A program made the position numbers and the translations under genes. Shown here piece after piece: positions 1 to 5,459 of a stretch of 5,628 nt of DNA. The stretch spans positions 1 to 5,628 of the forward strand of contig JAITTC010000166.1 of assembly GCA_031287285.1 (NCBI GenBank), read 5' to 3'. The DNA is from Christensenellaceae bacterium (GTDB lineage Bacteria; Bacillota; Clostridia; Christensenellales; UBA1750). Each line of letters starts with the position of its first letter. The first letter of the stretch is position 1. Below the pieces are notes generated by a model that saw nothing but the letters and a program-made list of their open reading frames with translations, did not search any database and was not told where the DNA came from.

Positions 1-1236
1 GGGCGAAGGGGCGCTCCCAAAATTCAAATTGGGGAAGCCGCCGTTTTCAATCGCCGACTGCACGAGCATGACGAGCAGCACCGCCAGCGCAGCGAGCAGC
101 GCAAGCAGCAAAAGCGCCAGCCATATCCCCTTGCCGCCTCGCTTTTTGGCCTTCAGCGGGTAGCTGCGCGGCTCCTGGGCGGCTGCTTGCCGCGCCTTTC
201 GCCCGCCGCTGCCCGGCTTCGTTTTTGGTTCCTGCGCGCCGGGCCTTTGCTGCGGCGCAGGCGCCGGCTGGCCTTGGGCCGTCAGCGCGCGGCGAAACTC
301 GCTCACCGATTGAAATCGCTGCTCCGGCCTCACCGCCATGGCGCGCAAAAGCGCCTGCTCGGCCCTTGGCGGAATCGCGATCCCAAGCTTCGAGGGCGGA
401 ACGAGCTTTTCCTCGGTCAGCCTGTCGAGCGCTTCGGGGGGCACCTTGCCGGTCAGCGCGCGGTACATCGTCGCGCTCAGCGCATACACGTCAGACCATG
501 GCCCCTGGTTTCCGTGGGTTTTATATTGCTCCTCCGGGGCATAGCCGGGCTTCAAAATGACCGACATGCTCCTCTGCGCGCTCATCGACTGCCTGGCCGC
601 CCCAAAGTCAATCAATACCACCTGGCCCTGCTTCGTCAAAAAGATATTATCCGGGCTCACATCGCGGTGCAAAAGCCCTGCGGCGTGCACCTTTTCCAGC
701 GCGCCCATCACGGGCAGCATGATCTTCATCAGCTTCTCAAAGGGCATCGGCGAGCCGCCGGGCTTCACCAGCACGTCCTTTAGGGTGATTCCCTCTAAAT
801 AGTTCATCACCAAATAGGCGGTGCCGTTCTCGGTGAAAAAGTCGCGCACCCCCACGATGCCTGCTTGCCCGTCAAAGCGCGCTAGAATCCGCGCCTCCTG
901 CAGGAAGGATTCAAGGCCTTGCCTGAAGCGCTTCTCGCCCTCGCCCGTGAAGGGGACGACCTGCCCCTGCCCCATCGGCCGCGAGGCGCAATCCTGCGGC
1001 AAATACTCCTTGACGGCAAGCTTTAAGCCTAAAACCTGGTCAAACGCGATGTAGGTGACGCCAAACCCGCCGTGCCCCAAGCCCTTCCCAATCAGGTACT
1101 TGCCGGCCAAGACGATCCCCGGCTCCAAATACTGGGGCTGCGCGGCCTTCGCGCCCTCGCGGTAACCGCAAATAGGGCAGACCACAGCCTCCCCTTTTAT
1201 CTCCATGCAACCAAGGCAACGCGCTCTCTCTTTCAC
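1..1236 (-). CDS. Zinc-ribbon membrane Ser/Thr protein kinase (C-terminus outside window)
   Basis: Hanks-type kinase, predicted to transfer phosphate from ATP to Ser/Thr of cytoplasmic targets. 412 codons are visible and the gene runs off the left edge. Order: N-terminal zinc ribbon (C7-x2-C10 and C20-x2-C23); kinase domain about 46-320 with glycine loop GLGHGGFGV (52-60), ATP lysine K76 in AVKEYLP, helix-C glutamate E114, catalytic HRDVSPDN (190-197, base D192), DFG (210-212), GYAPEEQY (231-238) and SDVYAL; a Pro/Gln/Lys-rich linker (321-369); a membrane segment (about 371-396). The basic stretch before that segment predicts the kinase inside and the missing C-terminus outside. The GTG start at 1236 is chosen because GGAG lies 7 bases upstream and it keeps the first cysteine pair; the ATG at 1206 has no ribosome site and loses that pair. 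Odd: Ser194 replaces the usual Lys of HRDxKPxN. It is fourth in the operon, 48 bases after the FHA gene. Function is sure; substrates and ectodomain are unknown. Confidence 0.93.
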   Translation of the reverse strand, partial: MKERARCLGCMEIKGEAVVCPICGYREGAKAAQPQYLEPGIVLAGKYLIGKGLGHGGFGVTYIAFDQVLGLKLAVKEYLPQDCASRPMGQGQVVPFTGEGEKRFRQGLESFLQEARILARFDGQAGIVGVRDFFTENGTAYLVMNYLEGITLKDVLVKPGGSPMPFEKLMKIMLPVMGALEKVHAAGLLHRDVSPDNIFLTKQGQVVLIDFGAARQSMSAQRSMSVILKPGYAPEEQYKTHGNQGPWSDVYALSATMYRALTGKVPPEALDRLTEEKLVPPSKLGIAIPPRAEQALLRAMAVRPEQRFQSVSEFRRALTAQGQPAPAPQQRPGAQEPKTKPGSGGRKARQAAAQEPRSYPLKAKKRGGKGIWLALLLLALLAALAVLLVMLVQSAIENGGFPNLNFGSAPSP

Positions 1237-1243
1237 GCTCTCG

Positions 1244-1247
1244 CTCC
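1244..1247 (-). promoter_or_regulatory. Ribosome binding site that fixes the kinase GTG start
   Basis: GGAG reads on the minus strand 7 bases before the GTG at 1236. An in-frame TAA lies nine codons upstream of that GTG, so the reading frame cannot extend much further. The competing ATG at 1206 is preceded by a pyrimidine/GT-rich stretch without a Shine-Dalgarno match. Confidence 0.6.
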
Positions 1248-1284
1248 GTCGTTCAAAACTTTATTTCTCCGCTTTTTCTACCGT

Positions 1285-1869
1285 TCAGGCCTTTTCACGC
1301 TGCTGCTCCGCATCCCAGTCGAAATGCGGCCCGCATACGGCGTAAAACGCCAGCGTGGTTTCCCCGATCTCGATGGTGTCCAGGTTTTGGAGCTGCCTTG
1401 GCTGCAAAACCTCGTCGCCGTTCAAATAAACCAAGGGTTTTCCCTCGCCGGCCATCAGGTGGAACTGCCGGCTTCGCGGATTGTAGCTGATCACGGCGTT
1501 CATCTCGCGCGAAATGCCCAAATCGCCCTTCACGCTCACGTCCATCCGGCTTCCCCTGCCGATCGTGTTGCGCTGCGCGTGCAGCCTGAAGTCCTGCCCG
1601 CGCGCGGGCCCCTTCACGCAGACCAAAAAGCCGACCGCGGGCTCGGTCTTTACTTCCTCGGCATAGAGCGCACGGGTTTCCGCCTCGTCGCCCTCTTCAT
1701 CCCTTGCCAGCGGCGCGGGCCGTGAAACGCTCTCATACGCCGGGCTCTCTTCCCGCTCCTCGCGCAAGGCCATGGTCACGCCTGCGTCCTCGCGCGCCGC
1801 GCAATGCGGGCAGCTCTGGTACTTGGCCGGGTCGTAATAATGCCCGTAAGGGCAGCGCTGCAGCTTCAT
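1285..1869 (-). CDS. Zinc-ribbon/FHA domain protein (phosphothreonine reader)
   Basis: Soluble 194-residue adaptor, predicted to bind phosphothreonine peptides, probably on products of the neighbouring kinase. An N-terminal zinc-binding motif (C6-PYGH, C20-PHC23) is followed by an acidic, Glu/Arg-rich, probably disordered linker (about 28-75) containing threonines and serines that could be phosphorylated. An FHA domain occupies about 78-178: TIGRG (102-106) is the first conserved loop, ISRE (119-122) the phosphate-contact strand, and YLNGDEV (148-154) the Asn-Gly loop. The chain ends CGPHFDWD, a Cys/Phe-Asp-Trp ending I recall from similar Clostridia FHA proteins. Odd: the His that usually follows the Ser-Arg pair in FHA domains is absent (SREMNA), so binding strength or specificity may differ. 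AGGAGG 8 bases before the ATG is an excellent ribosome site. It starts 23 bases after the protease gene and precedes the kinase gene. No signal peptide or membrane segment is seen. FHA assignment is firm; partner identity is inference. Confidence 0.9.
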   Translation of the reverse strand: MKLQRCPYGHYYDPAKYQSCPHCAAREDAGVTMALREEREESPAYESVSRPAPLARDEEGDEAETRALYAEEVKTEPAVGFLVCVKGPARGQDFRLHAQRNTIGRGSRMDVSVKGDLGISREMNAVISYNPRSRQFHLMAGEGKPLVYLNGDEVLQPRQLQNLDTIEIGETTLAFYAVCGPHFDWDAEQQREKA

Positions 1870-1892
1870 CTTCGGTTCCTCCTCAAGGGCTT

Positions 1893-3176
1893 CTATTGGG
1901 CCTTCAGCTCGAACAAGTTCGCTTCATCCGCCAGGTAAAAGCGCGCGCCGTCGCGCAAATGCGCGGGTCTTCCATCCTCCACGGCGCGCCCGCCCTCCAA
2001 AAAGGTGCCGTTCTTTGAGTAGTTCTCTAAAACGAACACCCCGCGCGAAACATCATAGCGCAGCGAGCAGTGCACCCTTGAAATCTGCGCCTGCCCCTGG
2101 GCGAAGACGATCTGGCAGCGCTGCGGGTCGCGCCCGAAGAACAGCGTTTCATCCCCCAGCGGAACCACCGAGCCCATATACACGCCATGAACGCCCAAAA
2201 CCTGCGCGTAAGCGCGCAGGCGCGGCTCGCTCGCCTCCAAGAAGCGCTCCTCCCTCGCCCTGCGCTTGCGGATGAGGCGGAGGATCAGCAAATAGATCAG
2301 CAGCGCGAAGAACAGCAGCGCAGAAAGCGCGAAAAGCCCCAGCCATATCGGCACGGTGTCCTTTTTCGGGGCGGCGATCGCTTCGTCGGTCGATGCGGGC
2401 AGCTGGCTTTCTTCCCCCGAAAGCGAGGGCGCCGGCGTCAGGCTGGCTCCAGGCGAATCGGAGGCGCTGAGCAGGCTGTAGTCCACCTTTAGCCCGTCCA
2501 GCAGCGGCAGCGCCTCTTCGATCATGATCGCGCCGCCGATGCGCTCCGCATTATCCATCTTCATGGTGCAAATTCCGATCACAAAACCCTTTTCATGCAG
2601 CAGCGGCCCGCCGGAATTACCCTTGTTGATGGCCGCGTCGATCTGGTAATAGCGCGCGCCCTGCCAGGTCGTCTTCTTGCTCACGCCGCCCCTGCTCACC
2701 GAAACGTCTTCGGGCAATGACGAAAGGTTTTCAGAAATGTCTGCGGTGGGGAAGCCCAGGGCGAACACCACGTCCGCGACGGTCACGCCGCCCTCCTTGC
2801 CAAGGGGCAGGGGCTTAGCCTGCGCTCCAAGATAAGAAGCGGGCTTTAGCACGGCCAAATCCTTGGCCGCATCCTTCGCCACGACCGCGCAGGCCACGGC
2901 CTTGTTGCCGATATAGAGAAAAACGGCGTTTTCGTTGGGCTCCACCACATGGTAATTCGTCAGCAGCACCTGGGCGCCGCCTTCGTCCTGCCCCACATAA
3001 AACGAGGAGCCAAAATAGCCGACCTGGTTTTCATCGGTCGTCCCTACCCGAAAGACGCTGTAACGCGCCGTTTCGCCGCTTACTGCCTCGGCGGATGCCA
3101 CGCCCGCCAAGAGGCCTAAAAGCAGCGGCACGGCCCCCATTAAAGCGGCCAAGCGCCGCAAATTCCTCTTTTTCAT
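1893..3176 (-). CDS. Secreted trypsin-like serine protease with membrane segment and cytoplasmic FHA domain
   Basis: 427 residues combining an extracytoplasmic protease and an intracellular phosphopeptide reader. A signal peptide (basic MKKRNLRRL, hydrophobic core, likely cleavage after ASA near residue 29) leads to a chymotrypsin-fold, HtrA/DegP-like catalytic domain (about 38-235). The triad is visible: H76 in TNYHVV, D106 in KDLAVL, S188 in GNSGGPL. There is no PDZ domain; a Ser/Pro/Ala-rich linker follows instead (about 236-274). The membrane segment (about 275-302) is followed by RLIRKRRAREER, giving protease outside and C-terminus inside by the positive-inside rule. The FHA domain (about 325-425) has GRDP (348-351), SRVH (366-369) and NGT (389-391), so its phosphate-binding residues look intact. 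The start lies 4 bases after the phosphatase stop with only a weak ribosome site, which suggests translational coupling. Domain calls are firm; whether protease activity controls signalling or the reverse is unknown. Confidence 0.92.
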   Translation of the reverse strand: MKKRNLRRLAALMGAVPLLLGLLAGVASAEAVSGETARYSVFRVGTTDENQVGYFGSSFYVGQDEGGAQVLLTNYHVVEPNENAVFLYIGNKAVACAVVAKDAAKDLAVLKPASYLGAQAKPLPLGKEGGVTVADVVFALGFPTADISENLSSLPEDVSVSRGGVSKKTTWQGARYYQIDAAINKGNSGGPLLHEKGFVIGICTMKMDNAERIGGAIMIEEALPLLDGLKVDYSLLSASDSPGASLTPAPSLSGEESQLPASTDEAIAAPKKDTVPIWLGLFALSALLFFALLIYLLILRLIRKRRAREERFLEASEPRLRAYAQVLGVHGVYMGSVVPLGDETLFFGRDPQRCQIVFAQGQAQISRVHCSLRYDVSRGVFVLENYSKNGTFLEGGRAVEDGRPAHLRDGARFYLADEANLFELKAQ

Positions 3177-3180
3177 CCGC

Positions 3181-4251
3181 TTATACCGCGTCTATATACA
3201 GGATGACGACCGTCGCGTTATCCTGCCTTGGCTTGCGCGCGCTTTCCGCCTCGTGCATCAGCTCTTCGTGCGCGCCCCTGCCGCTGCGCGTCAAAATCTC
3301 CTGCATCCGGGCCGCGCTCACGGTCTTAAACAAGCCGTCGGTCGCCAGCATGATTCGATCGCCTGGCCTCAGCGCCAAGGGCTCCGCGTTCGCGTCGATT
3401 TTCTCGAGATTCTCCTTGCCCAAATAGCTCGTCAGGTGGCCGCGCTCCGGGTTGCTGCGCGCCTCCTCCAGGGTGATCTCGCCTCTGCGCGCCCGCTCTA
3501 AAAGCTCCGCATAATAGTTGTGATCCGTGCTCAGCTGGTAAAGCTTCTCGTTTCGGTGCAGGTAAATATGGCTGTCGCCCACAGACACGAACCAGAGCCC
3601 TCCCCGCGTTACGGCGGCTGCGCTCAGCGTCGTGCCCATTCGGCTCGCCTTTGCGCGTGAAACCTCAAAAACCGCGTCGTTCGCGGCAAAAACCCCTTGC
3701 AGCATCGCCTCGTCAAGCGGCGGCGATGCCTCTAAATAGGCCCGCATAAAGCGCAGGGCCGCGGCGTTGGCCGCATCCTTGCCATTCTTCAGGCCCCCCA
3801 TGCCATCGCAAACCACGGCCATCACGCCATGGCCCAATAGAATGCCGGCCTCCTCAATCGGCGTGATCGCAAAAGCGTCCTGCTGCTCTTCCCGCGCGCC
3901 CAAAATCTGCGCGTTGCCAACGGTCAGCCGCAGCGACCCGATCACCGCGCCGCCTTCCTCGCGGCCCAGCGGCGTAAAGACGGGGTCCGCCTTGTACGCG
4001 CTCTGGCGGATCTCGGTTTCTGCCTCCGCTTCCGGGCTTTCCACCTCGGGCCTTTCGGCCAGAAGATATTCTTCCTCATCCCATTCGGCGCCGGGCCGCA
4101 AACTCTCTTCATAAAGAACGCCGTTCTCCGCCGCGCTGAGCAAAAGCCTCTTGCCGCGCCTCATCAGCAAAAGATTGGTGAGCAGCAGCACAAGGCAGAG
4201 CAAAACCCCAAGGCCGGCCAGCCCCAAGAGCGAAAGCAATTCAAACGGCAT
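3181..4251 (-). CDS. Membrane-anchored PP2C-family Ser/Thr phosphatase
   Basis: Metal-dependent phosphatase, predicted to remove phosphate from Ser/Thr residues modified by the operon's kinase. Of 356 residues, 3-30 form one membrane helix followed by RRGKR, so the enzyme should face the cytoplasm. An acidic linker (about 45-85) follows. The PP2C domain (about 105-354) shows the family motifs in order: REEQQD (120-125, metal-site Asp125, with Gln where Asn is common), CDGMGG (148-153), MGTTLSAA (205-212), SVGDSHIYL (223-231), ATDGLF (303-308) and QDNATVV (343-349). All the expected metal-binding aspartates (125, 149, 305, 344) are present, so it should be active. AAGGGGG (4259-4265) sits 7 bases before the ATG. 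It is the first gene of the operon, directly behind the promoter at 4300-4328. Bacterial partners of Hanks-type kinases of this kind are often called PrpC or Stp; this one differs from the soluble versions in its N-terminal anchor, so no symbol is given. Confidence 0.94.
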   Translation of the reverse strand: MPFELLSLLGLAGLGVLLCLVLLLTNLLLMRRGKRLLLSAAENGVLYEESLRPGAEWDEEEYLLAERPEVESPEAEAETEIRQSAYKADPVFTPLGREEGGAVIGSLRLTVGNAQILGAREEQQDAFAITPIEEAGILLGHGVMAVVCDGMGGLKNGKDAANAAALRFMRAYLEASPPLDEAMLQGVFAANDAVFEVSRAKASRMGTTLSAAAVTRGGLWFVSVGDSHIYLHRNEKLYQLSTDHNYYAELLERARRGEITLEEARSNPERGHLTSYLGKENLEKIDANAEPLALRPGDRIMLATDGLFKTVSAARMQEILTRSGRGAHEELMHEAESARKPRQDNATVVILYIDAV

Positions 4252-4299
4252 GAAAAATCCCCCTTAGCAAATCGCGGGCCTCGCCAAGCGATCGCCCCC

Positions 4300-4328
4300 A
4301 GTATAGCCCAAAGATGCGGAGTTGACAA
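4300..4328 (-). promoter_or_regulatory. Sigma-A/sigma-70 type promoter for the four-gene operon
   Basis: On the minus strand TTGTCA (4328-4323) and TATACT (4305-4300) are separated by exactly 17 bases. Each hexamer matches the vegetative consensus at 5 of 6 positions. The transcript would begin near 4293, giving a leader of about 40 bases that includes the phosphatase ribosome site. An 8-bp palindrome GCGATCGC (4288-4295) spans the predicted start point, and a GCGCGG/CCGCGC inverted repeat lies just upstream of the -35 box. The short spacing between the genes downstream suggests all four are transcribed from here. Confidence 0.75.
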
Positions 4329-4333
4329 GCAAC

Positions 4334-4354
4334 GCGCGGAATTTCACGCCGCGC
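4334..4354. promoter_or_regulatory. Inverted repeat just upstream of the -35 box, possible operator
   Basis: GCGCGG (4334-4339) and CCGCGC (4349-4354) are perfect inverted copies 9 bases apart, with the nearer arm ending 5 bases from the -35 hexamer of the operon promoter. The position would suit an activator or repressor site. The arms are pure G+C in a GC-rich genome, so chance occurrence is quite possible. Confidence 0.25.
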
Positions 4355-4526
4355 TTTCAGCCGCACTTCCTTATAATTCGGCCCAAAGCCCTGCGACCGC
4401 GCGCAGCCCCGCGCCTTGCTCTGCCATACGAAGCCGCCTCACCCCGCCATCGCGAGCGACAGCGAAGCAATCCAGCAGCCGATGGTCGAACGCTGATTGA
4501 GCGGGTCAGCCCGCTGTCATTGTGAG

Positions 4527-4575
4527 CCTCACCCCGTCGTTGCGATTGCCGCATCACTCCGCTTCTCGCAATGAC
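4527..4575. repeat. 49-bp palindromic flank block, left copy
   Basis: Starts CCTCACCCCGTC and ends TCTCGCAATGAC. It matches the block at 5289-5337 base for base in length, in the same orientation, with a few substitutions. It fuses the first ten bases of a forward unit to a shortened reverse unit (4544-4575), so its ends are inverted. A shorter match, CATACGAAGCC followed by CTCA-CCCGCCAT, precedes both blocks (from 4425 here and from 5258 on the right). Confidence 0.8.
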
Positions 4576-4612
4576 AGGCGGCAGCGAAGCAATCCAGCGT
4601 ACCTCTTCCCCC

Positions 4613-4735
4613 GTCATCGCGGCGTTCTCCCTCGTCATTGCGAGCGCCAGCGAAGCAATCCAGCGTACTTCCTCTTTGCAGTACCTTCCACCATACCTGC
4701 TGGATTGCCGCGTCGCTCCACTCCTCGCAATGACG
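4613..4735. repeat. 123-bp composite repeat module, copy 1
   Basis: Opens GTCATCGCGGCGTTCTCCC, then a forward unit (4634-4664), a 34-base spacer that includes TTCCTCTTTGCAGTACC, then a reverse unit (4699-4734) and a final G. A 76-base linker (4736-4811) that contains AAAGAAGGCAACAACGCACC and a further forward unit follows. By hand count it differs from copy 2 at about 9 positions and from copy 3 at about 13, with no length change. Confidence 0.88.
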
Positions 4736-4811
4736 AAAGAAGGCAACAACGCACCCGCCCTTCCCCGCCGTTGCGAGCGACTGCGGAGCAATCCAGCGTG
4801 CCTCTTCCCCC

Positions 4812-4934
4812 CACATCGCGACGTTCTCCCTCGTCATTGCGAGCGGTAGCGAAGCAATCCAGCGTACTTCCTCTTTGCAGCACCTTCCACCATACCTGCT
4901 GGGTTGCCGCGTCGCTCCGCTTCTCGCAATGACG
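4812..4934. repeat. 123-bp composite repeat module, copy 2
   Basis: Same layout as copy 1: leader CACATCGCGACGTTCTCCC, forward unit 4833-4863, 34-base spacer, reverse unit 4898-4933. It is followed by a short 33-base linker (4935-4967) that retains only the right half of a forward unit and the CTCTTCCCCC tail, so the AAAGAAGG... part of the long linker is missing here. Confidence 0.88.
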
Positions 4935-4967
4935 GGCGGCGAAGCACTCCGGCGTACCTCTTCCCCC

Positions 4968-5090
4968 GTCATCGCGGCGTTCTCCCTCGTCATTGCGAGC
5001 GCCAGCGAAGCAATCCAGTGTGCCTCCTCTTTGCACCACCCTTGCCCGTACCTGCTGGATTGCTTCGTCGCTCCGCTCCTCGCAATGACG
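4968..5090. repeat. 123-bp composite repeat module, copy 3
   Basis: Leader as in copy 1, forward unit 4989-5019, spacer, reverse unit 5054-5089. Its spacer is the most diverged part (about 9 changes from copy 1), while the unit ends are nearly unchanged, as expected if pairing ends are under selection or were recently converted. It is followed by the long linker type (AAAGAAGGCAACAACGCACC from 5091) and the last full forward unit. Confidence 0.88.
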
Positions 5091-5160
5091 AAAGAAGGCA
5101 ACAACGCACCCGCACTTCTCCCGTCATTGCGAGCGGCAGCGAAGCAATCCAGCGTACCTA

Positions 5161-5191
5161 CCCCTTGCAGGGCCCCGGCCTTTGCACAAGC
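5161..5191. repeat. Short direct repeat, copy 1 (pair at 5364-5395)
   Basis: Begins CCCCTTGCAGGGCC and ends TTGCACAAGC. The second copy reads CCCCTTTGCAGGGCC to TTGCTCAAGC. The pair lies outside the 123-bp modules, about 170 bases apart, and bounds the right-hand flank block. The stretch between (about 5192-5257) shows no gene or repeat unit that I recognise. Confidence 0.65.
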
Positions 5192-5288
5192 CTTCCGCCC
5201 GGCTTCGCGCCTGCGCCCCTCTCGGGCAACGATGACACCATCTCGCCCCGCCACCGTCATACGAAGCCATCTCATCCCGCCATTGCGC

Positions 5289-5337
5289 CCTCACCCCGTC
5301 ATTGCGATTGCCGCATCGCTTCGCTCCTCGCAATGAC
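5289..5337. repeat. 49-bp palindromic flank block, right copy
   Basis: Direct-oriented counterpart of 4527-4575. Within it, GTCATTGCGA (5298-5307) and TCGCAATGAC (5328-5337) are perfect inverted 10-bp ends around a 20-base centre, so this block could form a compact hairpin or cruciform. A degenerate half forward unit (5340-5355) follows. Confidence 0.8.
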
Positions 5338-5363
5338 GGGCAGCGAAACAATCCACCATGCCT

Positions 5364-5395
5364 CCCCTTTGCAGGGCCTCGGCCCTTGCTCAAGC
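5364..5395. repeat. Short direct repeat, copy 2, with an internal hairpin
   Basis: Second copy of the 5161-5191 repeat, with one extra T. It contains AGGGCC-TC-GGCCCT (5373-5386), a tight inverted repeat. In a transcript reading leftwards from tmk this could fold as a stem about 75 bases after the stop codon. No U-run follows, so it is not called a terminator. Confidence 0.6.
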
Positions 5396-5459
5396 TTTTC
5401 GGCCCCCGCCAACCAGGTTTCGCTTCAAGGAAGCATACCGCGTTTTGCGGCAGATCACG

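Larger units (their letters stand above)
4425..5395. repeat. Mosaic array of REP-like palindromic repeats between tmk and the signalling operon
   Basis: Almost a kilobase assembled from two related units. The forward unit (31 bp) begins GTCATTGCGAGCG and ends AGCGAAGCAATCCAGC; full copies lie at 4446-4476, 4634-4664, 4767-4797, 4833-4863, 4989-5019 and 5123-5153, with partial copies at 4516-4526, 4578-4598, 4936-4953 and 5340-5355. The reverse unit (36 bp, shortened to 32 at the ends) begins GCTGGATTGC and ends CTCGCAATGAC; copies lie at 4544-4575, 4699-4734, 4898-4933, 5054-5089 and 5306-5337. Forward and reverse units share inverted ends, so a neighbouring pair can fold as a long interrupted hairpin, as in BIME-type composites. 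Similar GTCATTGCGAG.../...GAAGCAATCC intergenic repeats are, to my knowledge, widespread in bacteria. Several open frames cross the array on both strands, but they translate the repeat itself (recurring Cys/Arg/Ser-rich phrases such as CEKRSDAA) and are not taken as genes. Confidence 0.9.

Noticed and set aside
187..783. 198-residue plus-strand frame across the kinase gene
   Set aside because: It is the antisense shadow of the kinase domain: Arg/His/Leu-rich, no recognisable motif, while the minus frame has all kinase motifs in order.
1893..3176. Classical HtrA/DegP assignment for the protease
   Set aside because: The catalytic domain is similar, but no PDZ domain follows; a linker, a membrane segment and an FHA domain take its place, so the name would mislead.
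4288..4295. GCGATCGC as a HIP1-type cyanobacterial signature
   Set aside because: Only one copy was noticed and the genes do not otherwise look cyanobacterial; in a GC-rich sequence one copy is expected by chance.
4322..4377. Plus-strand promoter (TTGACA at 4322 and TATAAT at 4372)
   Set aside because: The two hexamers are about 44 bases apart rather than 16-18, neither has a partner at proper distance, and there is no plus-strand gene downstream. The TTGACA is partly the complement of the minus-strand -35 box.
4529..5275. Open frames through the repeat region (a 248-residue frame on the minus strand, plus shorter ones on both strands)
   Set aside because: Their translations are repeated Cys/Arg/Ser-rich phrases that follow the DNA repeat units. 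They lack domains and ribosome sites, and frames are open on both strands at once because the GC-rich repeat has few stop codons.
4425..5395. CRISPR array
   Set aside because: Units are imperfect, occur in both orientations, and the spacing is irregular with spacers that are themselves repeated. No cas gene is nearby.
5422..5450. Rho-independent terminator for tmk (small stems GCTTC/GAAGC and CCGC/GCGG)
   Set aside because: Stems are only 4-5 bp and no U-run follows on the minus strand, so intrinsic termination is not supported.
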